Shown here: in pieces, positions 24,966 through 32,163 of the stretch
How positions within the stretch are numbered: the stretch's first letter is position 1
How the letters are laid out: the number at the start of each line of letters is the position of its first letter
Program-made: the position numbers and the translations under genes
Source of the DNA: Palsa-744 sp963734815
Lineage (GTDB): Bacteria > Actinomycetota > Thermoleophilia > Solirubrobacterales > Solirubrobacteraceae
Assembly (NCBI GenBank): GCA_963734815.1
Contig: CAVTIH010000001.1
Span: forward strand, 1,240,001 to 1,304,000
Length of the DNA: 64,000 nt
Reading direction: 5' to 3'
Notes under the pieces: model-generated
Databases searched by the model: none
Told to the model about the DNA's origin: nothing
The model's input: only the letters and a program-made list of their open reading frames with translations

Positions 24966-25188
24966 CGGCGAGAACTGCCTCCCACGCGCGGTCCTCGCTG
25001 GCGACATCGGGGTTTTCGGCGTCTGCGCGACTAGCCGCGCGCTCTGAGCGCCAGATGGCGGCTGTTTGCCTTTCGCGGGCTATCTCGGCGAGCAGAGCAG
25101 CCAGCGATACGCCGCGATCCTGGGCCTGTGTGGCCAGCAGATCGCGCGTGCTGCGTGCGACCCGGATGGTGGCTGTCTCGGTGGGCAT
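24952..25188 (-). CDS. Ribbon-helix-helix antitoxin of the MazF pair
   Basis: The 78-residue protein begins MPTETATIRVARSTRDLLATQA, a beta-strand plus helix typical of ribbon-helix-helix antitoxins; the strand TATIRVARS would contact DNA. The acidic, Trp-containing C-terminus (AENPDVASEDRAWEAVLADGLQ) is the expected toxin-binding tail. The gene precedes and overlaps the mazF-like gene. Such antitoxins repress their own promoter. An upstream in-frame ATG at 25,254 would add 22 residues with no family support. Confidence 0.85.
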   Translation of the reverse strand: MPTETATIRVARSTRDLLATQAQDRGVSLAALLAEIARERQTAAIWRSERAASRADAENPDVASEDRAWEAVLADGLQ

Positions 25189-25312
25189 CGTAGCCACAGG
25201 ATAGCGCCACGGGATAGCGCTAGGTAATGAGCTGTGGGTTGCTGGGCGGCACACGTCGGGGAAGGTGAGCGCGATAGATCCGCGTTATGCAACGAGGGAT
25301 ACCATCACGCCG

Positions 25313-26059
25313 ATGTCTGCTGAGGAGAGCGATTCGCCGGGGTCGGCCGCAGAGCGGCGCGAGGCTCTCAAGGAGGTCTTTGCCCAGGCGCAGGGCTGTG
25401 TGCGCTGCGCGGAGCTGGCCGCGATGCGCAAGACGGTCGTGTTCGGGGCGGGCAACGCCGACGCCGACCTGATGTTCGTGGGGGAGGCCCCCGGGGCCAG
25501 CGAGGACCAGCAGGGGCTGCCGTTCGTGGGCGCGGCCGGCAAACTGCTGGAGAAGTTGTTGGGGGAGATTGAGATGGCGCGTGCTGATGTCTTTATATGC
25601 AACGTGCTCAAGTGCCATCCCCCCGGCAACCGCGACCCGCAGCCGGTGGAGATCGAGAACTGCCGCGAGTACCTATACCGCCAGGTCGAGCTGATCCAGC
25701 CGCGGGTGATCTGCACGCTGGGGAACTTCGCCACCAAGCTGCTGCGCGACGATCCGACCGGGATCACGCGCCTGCACGGGCAGCCGGAGGTGCTCGAGGT
25801 GGGGCGCCGCGCGGTGCGGCTCTACCCGATCTTCCATCCCGCGGCCGCGCTCTACACGCCGCGGATGCTCCAGACGCTACGCGAGGACTTCAGCCGCCTG
25901 CCGGAGTTGCTGGCGCAGCCCGCGCCCGGCCAGCCTTCGCGGCTGGAGGTGCCGGAGCTGGCAGAGGAGCCCGAGGGACTCCCCGAGCTCCCAGCCTCCG
26001 GCGGGCCCGGTGCCGGCGCGGAGCCGGTGGCTGAGGTCGATCAACTCGGCCTGTTCTGA
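25313..26059 (+). CDS. Uracil-DNA glycosylase, family 4 (4Fe-4S), with C-terminal sliding-clamp motif
   Basis: The enzyme removes uracil from DNA to start base-excision repair. The 248-residue protein carries the family-4 motifs GEAPGASEDQQGLPFVG (water-activating loop), ICNVLKCHPPGNRDP and FHPAAALY. Iron-sulphur ligands are C29 and C32 (GCVRC) plus the cysteine pair spaced by 16 residues in IENC...RVIC. After the core comes a Pro/Glu-rich linker of about 45 residues ending VDQLGLF, a textbook beta-clamp-binding pentapeptide. ATG 25313 is the family-like start. Confidence 0.93.
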   Translation: MSAEESDSPGSAAERREALKEVFAQAQGCVRCAELAAMRKTVVFGAGNADADLMFVGEAPGASEDQQGLPFVGAAGKLLEKLLGEIEMARADVFICNVLKCHPPGNRDPQPVEIENCREYLYRQVELIQPRVICTLGNFATKLLRDDPTGITRLHGQPEVLEVGRRAVRLYPIFHPAAALYTPRMLQTLREDFSRLPELLAQPAPGQPSRLEVPELAEEPEGLPELPASGGPGAGAEPVAEVDQLGLF

Positions 26060-26081
26060 GGCTCCCAGCCCCTTAAAACGA

Positions 26082-26118
26082 CGACCGGCCCACGGGAGAA
26101 GGAGTTGTGGGCCGGTCG
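26082..26118. terminator. Perfect 12-bp hairpin after the glycosylase gene
   Basis: CGACCGGCCCAC (26082-26093) pairs exactly with GTGGGCCGGTCG (26107-26118) across the 13-base loop GGGAGAAGGAGTT. It begins 22 bases after the glycosylase stop, the position expected of a transcription terminator. No T tract follows directly, as is common in high-GC actinobacteria; a T run (TTTTTT) appears only about 55 bases later. Confidence 0.6.
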
Positions 26119-26325
26119 CACTGCTAGGGAGGAGGAGGTTTGTCCTCTATCGGCAGCAGCCCCAGCTGACTTGAGGGATTTTTTGGAAAAGAGCTTGCAA
26201 AAAAACCTTCTTGGGGTTGCGCTCTCCACGAAACATGATATTCTCGATCTACTTTATGAGGTATAGTGGTTTTGGCGGATCTTCCCGCCGGCCGCCAAAA
26301 GACGACGGAGATTCCTTCGAGAACA
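26119..26325. other. A/T-rich spacer between the glycosylase hairpin and the amidohydrolase gene
   Basis: This 207-base spacer is far richer in A/T than its neighbours between about 26,170 and 26,280, with the runs TTTTTTGG and GCAAAAAAACC, and contains a -10-like TATAGT at 26,262-26,267. The segment ACTTTATGAG (26,251-26,260) also occurs inside the arylsulfotransferase promoter on the opposite strand near 54,245. A GGAGGAGG followed by a nine-codon TTG frame (26,149 onward) might be a leader peptide, but this is weak. I see no gene. Confidence 0.4.
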
Positions 26326-27291
26326 ATGCAGATCGACATTCATCAGCACATCTGGACCACGCCGCTGCTCGATGCACTGGCCGCTCGTCAGACGCTCCCC
26401 CTCGTCCGGCGCTCGCGTGGTCTGACGGTGCTGCACAGCGCGGGCGAGCAGCCCTATGTGATCGACCGCGAGGCCGAATCGCCCGACCGGCGAGTGAGGC
26501 TCGTGGACGGCGACGGCCTCGACCTTGCGGTGGTGGCGCTGTCGAGCGCGATCGGCGTCGAGGCGCTTCCGCGCGAGGAGGCCGACGTACTGATCGAGGC
26601 CCACCTGGAGGGCGTGCTGGCGCTGCCCAGCTGGTTTGCCGCGTGGGGGCCGATCGCGCTCGACGACCAGAACCCGGACGATGTCGACCGGCTGCTGGCG
26701 CGCGGCTGCATCGGCGTATGCCTGCCCGCGGGGGCGCTCGCCGGCCCTGGCGCGCTGGCGCTGAGCGCGCCGCTGCTGAGGCGGATCGAAGCACGCGGGG
26801 CGTCGCTGTTCGTGCACCCCGGTCCCGCGCCGGGCTTGCGCACTGCCGAGGCCTCGTTGAGCGAGCCGTTGTGGTGGCGGTCGCTGACCGATTATGTCGC
26901 CCAGATGCAGGCCGCATGGCTGACGTTCGCCACGCTCGGCAGGCGCGAGTACCCGCGGCTGCGGGTAGTGTTCGCGATGCTTGCGGGTGGCGCGCCGCTG
27001 CTCAGCGAGCGGCTCGCGGCCCGCGGCGGGCCGCACTGCGACCTGCACGATCCGCTCGTCTTCTACGACACCTCCAGCTACGGCCCGGCGGCGGTCGAGG
27101 CGACGGCGCGCAGGGTCGGCGGGGAGCAGCTGGTGTATGGCTCCGACCGCCCCGTCGTCGAGCCCACGCCCACCGGCCGCGAGGCGCTGCTGGCGGCGAA
27201 CGGCGTCCAGTTGCTGGAGCGCACAGTCGCGATCCGCGCGCTTCGGACGGCCCGCTCGGTGCGCGCGGCGCGCGTGGGGGTGGCATCGTGA
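26326..27291 (+). CDS. Amidohydrolase-family (TIM-barrel metal-dependent hydrolase)
   Basis: ATG 26326 gives MQIDIHQHIW, the HxH metal motif of amidohydrolase-2 (PF04909) enzymes. Further pieces are LFVHPGPAPG (metal His), VVFAMLAGGAPLLSERLAARGG and the final Asp/Ser motif QLVYGSDRPVVEPT. The 321-residue length fits decarboxylases and lactone hydrolases of this group (ACMSD-like). The substrate is unknown. It overlaps the following cysteine-dioxygenase-like gene by four bases (GTGA), so both belong to one operon and perhaps one catabolic step. Confidence 0.85.
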   Translation: MQIDIHQHIWTTPLLDALAARQTLPLVRRSRGLTVLHSAGEQPYVIDREAESPDRRVRLVDGDGLDLAVVALSSAIGVEALPREEADVLIEAHLEGVLALPSWFAAWGPIALDDQNPDDVDRLLARGCIGVCLPAGALAGPGALALSAPLLRRIEARGASLFVHPGPAPGLRTAEASLSEPLWWRSLTDYVAQMQAAWLTFATLGRREYPRLRVVFAMLAGGAPLLSERLAARGGPHCDLHDPLVFYDTSSYGPAAVEATARRVGGEQLVYGSDRPVVEPTPTGREALLAANGVQLLERTVAIRALRTARSVRAARVGVAS

Positions 27292-27902
27292 GCGCTCGCC
27301 CAGCACGGGTGGTGTGGTTTGCCGCGGCGCCCGACCCGGCGCCCCCTGAGCCCCTGAGCCTCGCCGTGGAGCGGTTCGAGCGGCTGCTCGCCGCCCCCGA
27401 GCCGGTACCCGCTGAAGACCCGGGCGCGTTCCTGAACGGTCAGCAGCTCGAGCGCTTCGCCGCCGCGCTCGCGGCCGACCCGGCACGCTGGCGCCACCTC
27501 GTCCGTCATCGCTCCGATGCGCGCGTGTACGAGCAGGTGTTCTCCGACGAGCGTGTCAACGCGTGGTTGATCTGCTGGAGCGACGGCCACGACACGGGCT
27601 TCCACGACCACGACGACTCGGCCGGCGGAATCGCCGTGGTCGCCGGCCGAGTGCGCGAGGAGCGCCTTGCGGTCGGCTCGCCCACGGTGACGCGCGAGCT
27701 CTCCGCGGGCGAGTGCTTCAACGTACCGGCGACCGCGATCCACCGCGTGCTCAACGGCGGCGCGCAGCCGGCGATCACGATTCACGCCTACTCGCCACCG
27801 CTGACGCGCATGGGTGCCTACCGGATCGGGCCGGGCGGGGCGCTCGAGCGGGAGGCGCTCTCCCACGAGCAGGAGCTGCGCGCGGAGGCGCTCGCGGCGT
27901 AG
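27288..27902 (+). CDS. Cysteine dioxygenase-like cupin
   Basis: The 204-residue protein matches the type I cysteine dioxygenase/cupin group. The iron-binding HxH appears in DTGFHDHDDSAGGIAVVAG, and the third His in VPATAIHRVLNGG; VYEQVFSDERVNAWLICW precedes them as in the family. Such enzymes oxidise thiols such as cysteine to the sulphinate, but bacterial members also act on 3-mercaptopropionate. It is coupled to the upstream amidohydrolase through a shared GTGA; the GTG start is at 27288. Confidence 0.82.
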   Translation: MSARPARVVWFAAAPDPAPPEPLSLAVERFERLLAAPEPVPAEDPGAFLNGQQLERFAAALAADPARWRHLVRHRSDARVYEQVFSDERVNAWLICWSDGHDTGFHDHDDSAGGIAVVAGRVREERLAVGSPTVTRELSAGECFNVPATAIHRVLNGGAQPAITIHAYSPPLTRMGAYRIGPGGALEREALSHEQELRAEALAA

Positions 27903-27990
27903 CACCGGTGCGCTCGGATCGCCCGGTTCGCTCGGTTTGCCCGGATCGTCCACTGCGGCCACGGCCACGCCGAACACTAAAGTTCGGCCT

Positions 27991-28512
27991 GTGCCCACCC
28001 GCGAAACCTCGGCCCCTGCTGAAACCGAGGCTGTGGGCGCCGAGCTGGCGGGGCTTTTGGAGCCGGGGGACGTGGTGCTGGTGCGCGGAGAGCTGGGCGC
28101 CGGCAAGACGACGCTGGTACGAGGCGCCGCGCGGGCGCTGGGGGTGACAGACCCGATTACGAGCCCCACCTTCGGGATCGGGCACCGCTATCGCGGCTCC
28201 CGGGTGACCGTCGCCCACCTCGACCTCTACCGTCTCGCCGGGCTCGGGCATGAGGCTCCAGGCCTGCTGGAGGACTACCTGGGGCCGGACAGCATCGCGT
28301 TCGTGGAGTGGCCCGAGGAGGGCAGCCCGGAGCTTGGGGGGGCGCGAGCGTGGGTGACGATCGCGCATGGCGGCGGCGACCGCCGGCGGATCGAGGTGGT
28401 GGAGGCGCACGAGTTGCAAACCGGTGCCGAACGGTGGGGCGAGGGCCAGCTTGGTGGGGGTGGCTTGGGGAAGGGCGCGCGGAAGGACGCGCGGAGGGAG
28501 GCGGAGCGATGA
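27991..28512 (+). CDS. tsaE: tRNA threonylcarbamoyladenosine biosynthesis ATPase TsaE
   Basis: TsaE is the ATPase that works with TsaB and TsaD to place t6A on ANN-decoding tRNAs. It shows Walker A VRGELGAGKTTLVRGAAR, TSPTFGIGHRY and VAHLDLYRLAG, then IAFVEWPEEG. At 173 residues it is slightly longer than usual owing to a Gly/Lys/Arg-rich tail. GTG 27991 is the start. It overlaps tsaB by four bases (ATGA) and opens the tsaE-tsaB-rimI-tsaD operon. Confidence 0.95.
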   Translation: MPTRETSAPAETEAVGAELAGLLEPGDVVLVRGELGAGKTTLVRGAARALGVTDPITSPTFGIGHRYRGSRVTVAHLDLYRLAGLGHEAPGLLEDYLGPDSIAFVEWPEEGSPELGGARAWVTIAHGGGDRRRIEVVEAHELQTGAERWGEGQLGGGGLGKGARKDARREAER

Positions 28513-29264
28513 TCGTGCTGGGCCTCGATACAGCCACGTCCGCGACCGCCGTGGGACTGCGACTCGCCGACGGAACCACGCTGCGGGCCTACGACCAGCC
28601 CGAGGCTGACCGAAGCCGGGAGACACTCGCCTCTGGCGAGCATCCCCGTTTCGGCCAGCGCCCCGGGCACACCACGCAATCGTTGACGCTGGCGAGCCGG
28701 CTCCTGAAGCAGGCGGGCATCGGTTGGGATGCTGTGGGGCGGATCGCGGTGGGTGTGGGGCCGGGCACTTTCACCGGCTTGCGCGTCGGTGTTGCCACGG
28801 CGCGCGGCCTGGCGCAGTCACTGGGGATCGAGGTCGTGGGCGTCAGCAGCTTGGAAGTGCTCGCACAGGCCGCCCTGCGAGAGCCGGGCTCGCCGGCGCG
28901 CGGCGTGCTGGCGGCGATCGACGCACGCCGCGGGGAGGCGTTCGCTGCGGCATACGACGCACAGGGCGAGTTGACCCACCCCCGAGCGCTCCCGCCGGAG
29001 GAGCTCGCCGCGATCCCGGGGGAGCTCGGCGGGGATCGCGAATGGTTGGCCGTAGGCGACGGAGCGCTACGCTTTCGGGGATATCTGGAGGCGATCGCGG
29101 TGGCGGTCCCAGTGGACACCTCGCCGCTCCACCGAGTAGACGCCGGGGTGCTGTGCGAGCTGGCCCTGAGCGCGCCGGCGAGCGATTTAGAGGCGGTGCT
29201 GCCCGACTACCGCCGCCGGCCGGATGCGGAGATTGCCCTGGAACGAATAGAAAGCAAGCAGTGA
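28509..29264 (+). CDS. tsaB: t6A biosynthesis scaffold protein TsaB
   Basis: TsaB pairs with TsaD as an inactive ASKHA-fold partner. The start MIVLGLDTATSATAVGLRLADG and the motif GVGPGTFTGLRVGVATARGLA are diagnostic. The usual H..LLP helix region is preceded by about 18 extra residues (RETLASGEHPRFGQ) that derive from a palindromic repeat element inserted in frame. At 251 residues it is correspondingly a little long. It overlaps tsaE upstream and rimI downstream by four bases each. Confidence 0.94.
   Translation: MIVLGLDTATSATAVGLRLADGTTLRAYDQPEADRSRETLASGEHPRFGQRPGHTTQSLTLASRLLKQAGIGWDAVGRIAVGVGPGTFTGLRVGVATARGLAQSLGIEVVGVSSLEVLAQAALREPGSPARGVLAAIDARRGEAFAAAYDAQGELTHPRALPPEELAAIPGELGGDREWLAVGDGALRFRGYLEAIAVAVPVDTSPLHRVDAGVLCELALSAPASDLEAVLPDYRRRPDAEIALERIESKQ
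28608..28658 (-). repeat. Palindromic repeat element inside tsaB (copy B)
   Basis: This 51-bp block is the reverse complement of 13421-13471 in uvrA with four mismatches. It folds on itself: the inner CTCGCC/GGCGAG pair is perfect around the loop TCT, and the outer arms GACCGAAGCCGGGA and TCCCCGTTTCGGCC pair imperfectly (11 of 14). It is read in frame in tsaB and adds residues in a loop between the first beta-hairpin and PGHTTQS. On its own minus strand it reads AETGMLARGECLPASV, the same peptide frame as in UvrA. Confidence 0.75.
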
Positions 29265-29800
29265 GCACACCGCTAGCCGCCGACGACGTAGCCTCCGGGC
29301 AGCCACACCTGGAAATCCGGCGCTTGGCCTACCCGGACCTACCGCAGGTGATCGGAATCGAGCGGCGGGCGTTCCCCACGCCGTGGTCGCTGGCGATGTT
29401 CGTGCTGGAGCTCTCCAAGCCCTCGGGGATCTGCCTGGCGGCGGTGCTGGACACGGGGGGGAGCAGACGGTTGGTGGGGTACATGATCTGCTCTCGCTAC
29501 GAGACGGTGTGGCACGTGATGAACGTCGCGGTCGCCCCCGAGCATCGCCGCGAAGGTGTGGCGTCGGCGCTGCTGAGCGAGCTGTACCAGCGCGTCGAGG
29601 ACGAGCAGGCGCGCTACACCCTGGAGGTGCGCCGCTCCAACGACGTGGCGATTCGTCTCTACGAACGGGAGGGCTTCCGTGCGGCGGGGATGCGCAGGCG
29701 CTACTACCAGGACAACGGTGAGGACGCCCTGGTGATGTGGCGTACGCCCGCGACGCTGGTCGGGTCGCTGGAGGACGTGCCCAACCCGGGCTTCCTGTGA
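29261..29800 (+). CDS. rimI: Ribosomal protein S18 alanine N-acetyltransferase-like GNAT
   Basis: The 179-residue GNAT enzyme contains the acetyl-CoA loop VAPEHRREGVASALLSEL, the N-terminal IGIERRAFPTPWS typical of RimI and the C-terminal YEREGFRAAGMRRRYYQDN ... EDALVMW. RimI acetylates the N-terminal alanine of ribosomal protein S18 and often lies between tsaB and tsaD, as here. GTG 29261 overlaps the tsaB stop. About 20 residues follow the conserved core. Confidence 0.93.
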   Translation: MSTPLAADDVASGQPHLEIRRLAYPDLPQVIGIERRAFPTPWSLAMFVLELSKPSGICLAAVLDTGGSRRLVGYMICSRYETVWHVMNVAVAPEHRREGVASALLSELYQRVEDEQARYTLEVRRSNDVAIRLYEREGFRAAGMRRRYYQDNGEDALVMWRTPATLVGSLEDVPNPGFL

Positions 29801-29855
29801 GGGGCGCTCTCGGGACCCCCCGTCGCGCGAGGGCCGGGCGGCTCGGCGGGCAAGC

Positions 29856-31007
29856 ATGATCTTGGCGCTGGAGACCAGCTGCGACGACACGTGCGCGGCG
29901 GTACTGGACGAGCCGGGGAGGATCCGCTCGAACGTGATCTCCTCGCAAGAGGTGCACGATCGCTTCGGGGGGGTCGTCCCCGAGATTGCATCCCGCCGGC
30001 ACCTGGAGATCGTCAACCTCGTCGTCACCACTGCGCTCGAGCGTGCCGGAACGACCCTCGATCAGATTGAGCTGGTGGCCGCCACTCGCGGACCCGGCCT
30101 GGTGGGGGCGCTGCTGGTGGGCTTCGCCACCGCCAAGGCGCTCGCTGCCGCACGAGAGCTGCCGTTCGCGGCCGTCGACCACCTACAGGGTCATGTGGCG
30201 GCCAACTTCATCGCCGGTCCGATCCCCCACGGTCCGGGCGGCGCATCCAGATTGGGCGGCGCATCCGGATCGCCGCCGCCGCGCACTGCCCCAGCCGCTG
30301 GAGGAGGCTCCTTCGAGCCGCCCTTCGTGTGCCTGATCGCAAGCGGCGGGCACACGCTGCTGGCGCACGTGCGCCAGCACGAGGGCTTCGAGGTGCTGGG
30401 CAGCACGCTCGACGACGCGGCTGGGGAGGCGTTTGACAAGGGTGCCCGCATGCTGGGCCTCGGCTACCCCGGTGGGGTCGCGCTCGAAGCCCTCGCCAAG
30501 GAAGGCGATCCGGAGGCCTTCCCGTTCTCCGCGGGCGGGCCCCGACCGGGATTGGGCGTCGCTCGTCAGGCGTTTGCGCACAGCCTCGATTTCTCCTTCG
30601 CGGGCCTGAAGACGGCGCTGCTGTACAGGGTGCGCGAGCTCTCCGAGGACCAGCTCGCGGCGCGGGCGGCCGATCTCGCGGCCTCCTACCAGGCGGCGAT
30701 TGTCGCGCGCTTGGTGGAACGGGCCGAGCGGGCGCTGGAGCAGACCGGCCTCGAGCGCCTCGCGGTCGGTGGAGGGGTCGCGGCCAACGGCGAGCTGCGC
30801 CGGCGCCTGGGCGAGATGGGCGCGAGCGTTCACGTGCCGGAGCGGGTGCTTTGCACCGACAACGCCGCGATGATCGCCAGCGCGGCGCGCTTTGCCGAGC
30901 GGCTGCCCTACCCCGACTATCTGGCGCTCGACGTATATGCCACAGGCGAACGGGTGAGTGGCGCGGGTGCGGTGGGGAAGGCTCGGTCCCCGGGGCGGCC
31001 GCGGTGA
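29856..31007 (+). CDS. tsaD: tRNA N6-adenosine threonylcarbamoyltransferase TsaD
   Basis: TsaD transfers threonylcarbamoyl from its adenylate to A37 of tRNA. It starts ILALETSCDDTCAAV, keeps the metal-ligand motif ASRRHLEIV and HLQGHVAANF, the phosphate loop LIASGGHTLL, GEAFDKGARMLGLGYPGG and LAVGGGVAANGELR with the last Asp in LCTDNAAMIA. About 25 residues with direct repeats (GGASRLGGASGSPP) are inserted between HVAANFIAGP and EPPFVCLIASGG (bases about 30,226-30,305). A short Gly/Arg-rich tail ends the protein. Confidence 0.95.
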   Translation: MILALETSCDDTCAAVLDEPGRIRSNVISSQEVHDRFGGVVPEIASRRHLEIVNLVVTTALERAGTTLDQIELVAATRGPGLVGALLVGFATAKALAAARELPFAAVDHLQGHVAANFIAGPIPHGPGGASRLGGASGSPPPRTAPAAGGGSFEPPFVCLIASGGHTLLAHVRQHEGFEVLGSTLDDAAGEAFDKGARMLGLGYPGGVALEALAKEGDPEAFPFSAGGPRPGLGVARQAFAHSLDFSFAGLKTALLYRVRELSEDQLAARAADLAASYQAAIVARLVERAERALEQTGLERLAVGGGVAANGELRRRLGEMGASVHVPERVLCTDNAAMIASAARFAERLPYPDYLALDVYATGERVSGAGAVGKARSPGRPR

Positions 31008-31132
31008 GCGCGGTAGGTGGCCCCCGACCATCCGGGCGGCCGCGGAGCACGGTAGGTGGGCCCCGATCGTCCAGGCGGCTGCGGTGAGCATGGTGGGTGG
31101 GCCCCGACCGTCCGGGCGGCCGCAGAGCACCG
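30993..31132. repeat. Tandem repeat, about 41 bp x 3.5, between tsaD and the glutaredoxin gene
   Basis: Units begin at 30993 (41 bp), 31034 (39 bp), 31073 (41 bp) and 31114 (partial). Each starts GGGCGGC(C/T)GC, contains GGT(A/G)GGTGG and ends CCGA(C/T)C(A/G)TCC. The array starts within the last tsaD codons and stops at the glutaredoxin start codon, so it makes up the whole spacer. It may be a simple slippage repeat or carry RNA structure. Confidence 0.8.
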
Positions 31133-31368
31133 TGACGCTCTACACCAAGCCCGACTGCCACCTCTGCGAGGACGCCTTGACGGCCCTGCGCGAGGTTGGC
31201 GAGGGGCTCCCGTTTGAGCTCCTCGTGCGCGACATAACCGCCGACGACGCGCTGCATCGAGCGTACTTCGAGCGAATCCCCGTCGTGGCGCTCGACGGCG
31301 AGGAGCTGTTTGAGTATTTCGTTGATGCGGAGGCCCTGCGCGAGAGGCTGCGGGAGTCATCTCTATAG
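31132..31368 (+). CDS. Glutaredoxin-family (DUF836-like) thiol protein
   Basis: The 78-residue protein begins MTLYTKPDCHLCEDALTAL with the CxxC redox motif and ends with the thioredoxin-fold cis-Pro strand RIPVVALDGEELFEYFVD. It is the small glutaredoxin-like protein often found directly before rex in actinobacteria. GTG 31132 is the likely start because frames upstream run into the 41-bp tandem repeat. It lies nine bases before rex, suggesting that it belongs with the redox regulator. Confidence 0.85.
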   Translation: MTLYTKPDCHLCEDALTALREVGEGLPFELLVRDITADDALHRAYFERIPVVALDGEELFEYFVDAEALRERLRESSL

Positions 31369-31377
31369 TCACGGACG

Positions 31378-32073
31378 ATGGCACTCGGGGAGCTCAGCAC
31401 GGCGGAGGTCGAGCGCAACGGACATGAAGATCCCGGGGATGGGATGCCCGCCCACTCCGAGCGGCTTTCGCTGGGGGTGGCGGCGCGGCTGTCGCGCTAC
31501 CTGCAGGTGCTCACGCAGGCGCGCAAGATGGGCAAGGAGACGATCTCCTCCCAGGAGCTCTCCGACTACACCCACGTCAACTCGACCCAGATCCGCCGCG
31601 ACCTCTCCGGCTTCGGCAAGTTCGGCAAGCGCGGCGTCGGCTACAACGTCGAGTCGCTGGTGTCGCAGATCCGCAAGATTCTGCGCACCGCCGGGCAGCA
31701 CAACATCGCGCTGTTCGGGGCGGGGCACCTCGGCCAGGCGATCGCCTCCTCGGATATCTTCGCCGACCACGGCTTCCGCGTGGTGGCGATCTTCGACGTG
31801 GACCCCGACAAGGTGGGCACCACGGTCGGCCACAAGGTGGTGCGCCACACCCGCGAGCTGCGCCAGATGGTCGAAGACGAGGACATCGTCGTCGGCGTGC
31901 TGGCGATTCCCGGCGCCGTCGCCCAGCAGCTCGCCGACGAGCTGGTGCAGGCAGGCGTGAAGATCATCTTCAACTACTCCGAGTCGCTGTTGGTGGTGCC
32001 CCCGGAGGTCACCGTCCACACCTCCAGCCCCGCCGTCGATTTGCTGTACGCGTTGTACTTCTACCTGACCTGA
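31378..32073 (+). CDS. rex: Redox-sensing transcriptional repressor Rex
   Basis: Rex represses respiratory and fermentative genes and leaves DNA when NADH rises. The N-terminal winged helix is clear (LSRYLQVLTQARKMGKETISSQELSDYTHVNSTQIRRDLS in segments), followed by GKFGKRGVGYNVESL, the Rossmann motif ALFGAGHLGQAI, the domain-swap segment and C-terminal SPAVDLLYALYFYLT. The 231-residue length includes a 25-residue N-terminal extension. It is co-directional with the glutaredoxin-like gene. Confidence 0.96.
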   Translation: MALGELSTAEVERNGHEDPGDGMPAHSERLSLGVAARLSRYLQVLTQARKMGKETISSQELSDYTHVNSTQIRRDLSGFGKFGKRGVGYNVESLVSQIRKILRTAGQHNIALFGAGHLGQAIASSDIFADHGFRVVAIFDVDPDKVGTTVGHKVVRHTRELRQMVEDEDIVVGVLAIPGAVAQQLADELVQAGVKIIFNYSESLLVVPPEVTVHTSSPAVDLLYALYFYLT

Positions 32074-32163
32074 TCGGCCGCTTCGCGGAGCCCTCCGTCC
32101 CATGCCCTGTCGCCCAGATCCGAGCCCATCCCGGACGCCACGCAGCCCGCGAAGGCGGGGCGC

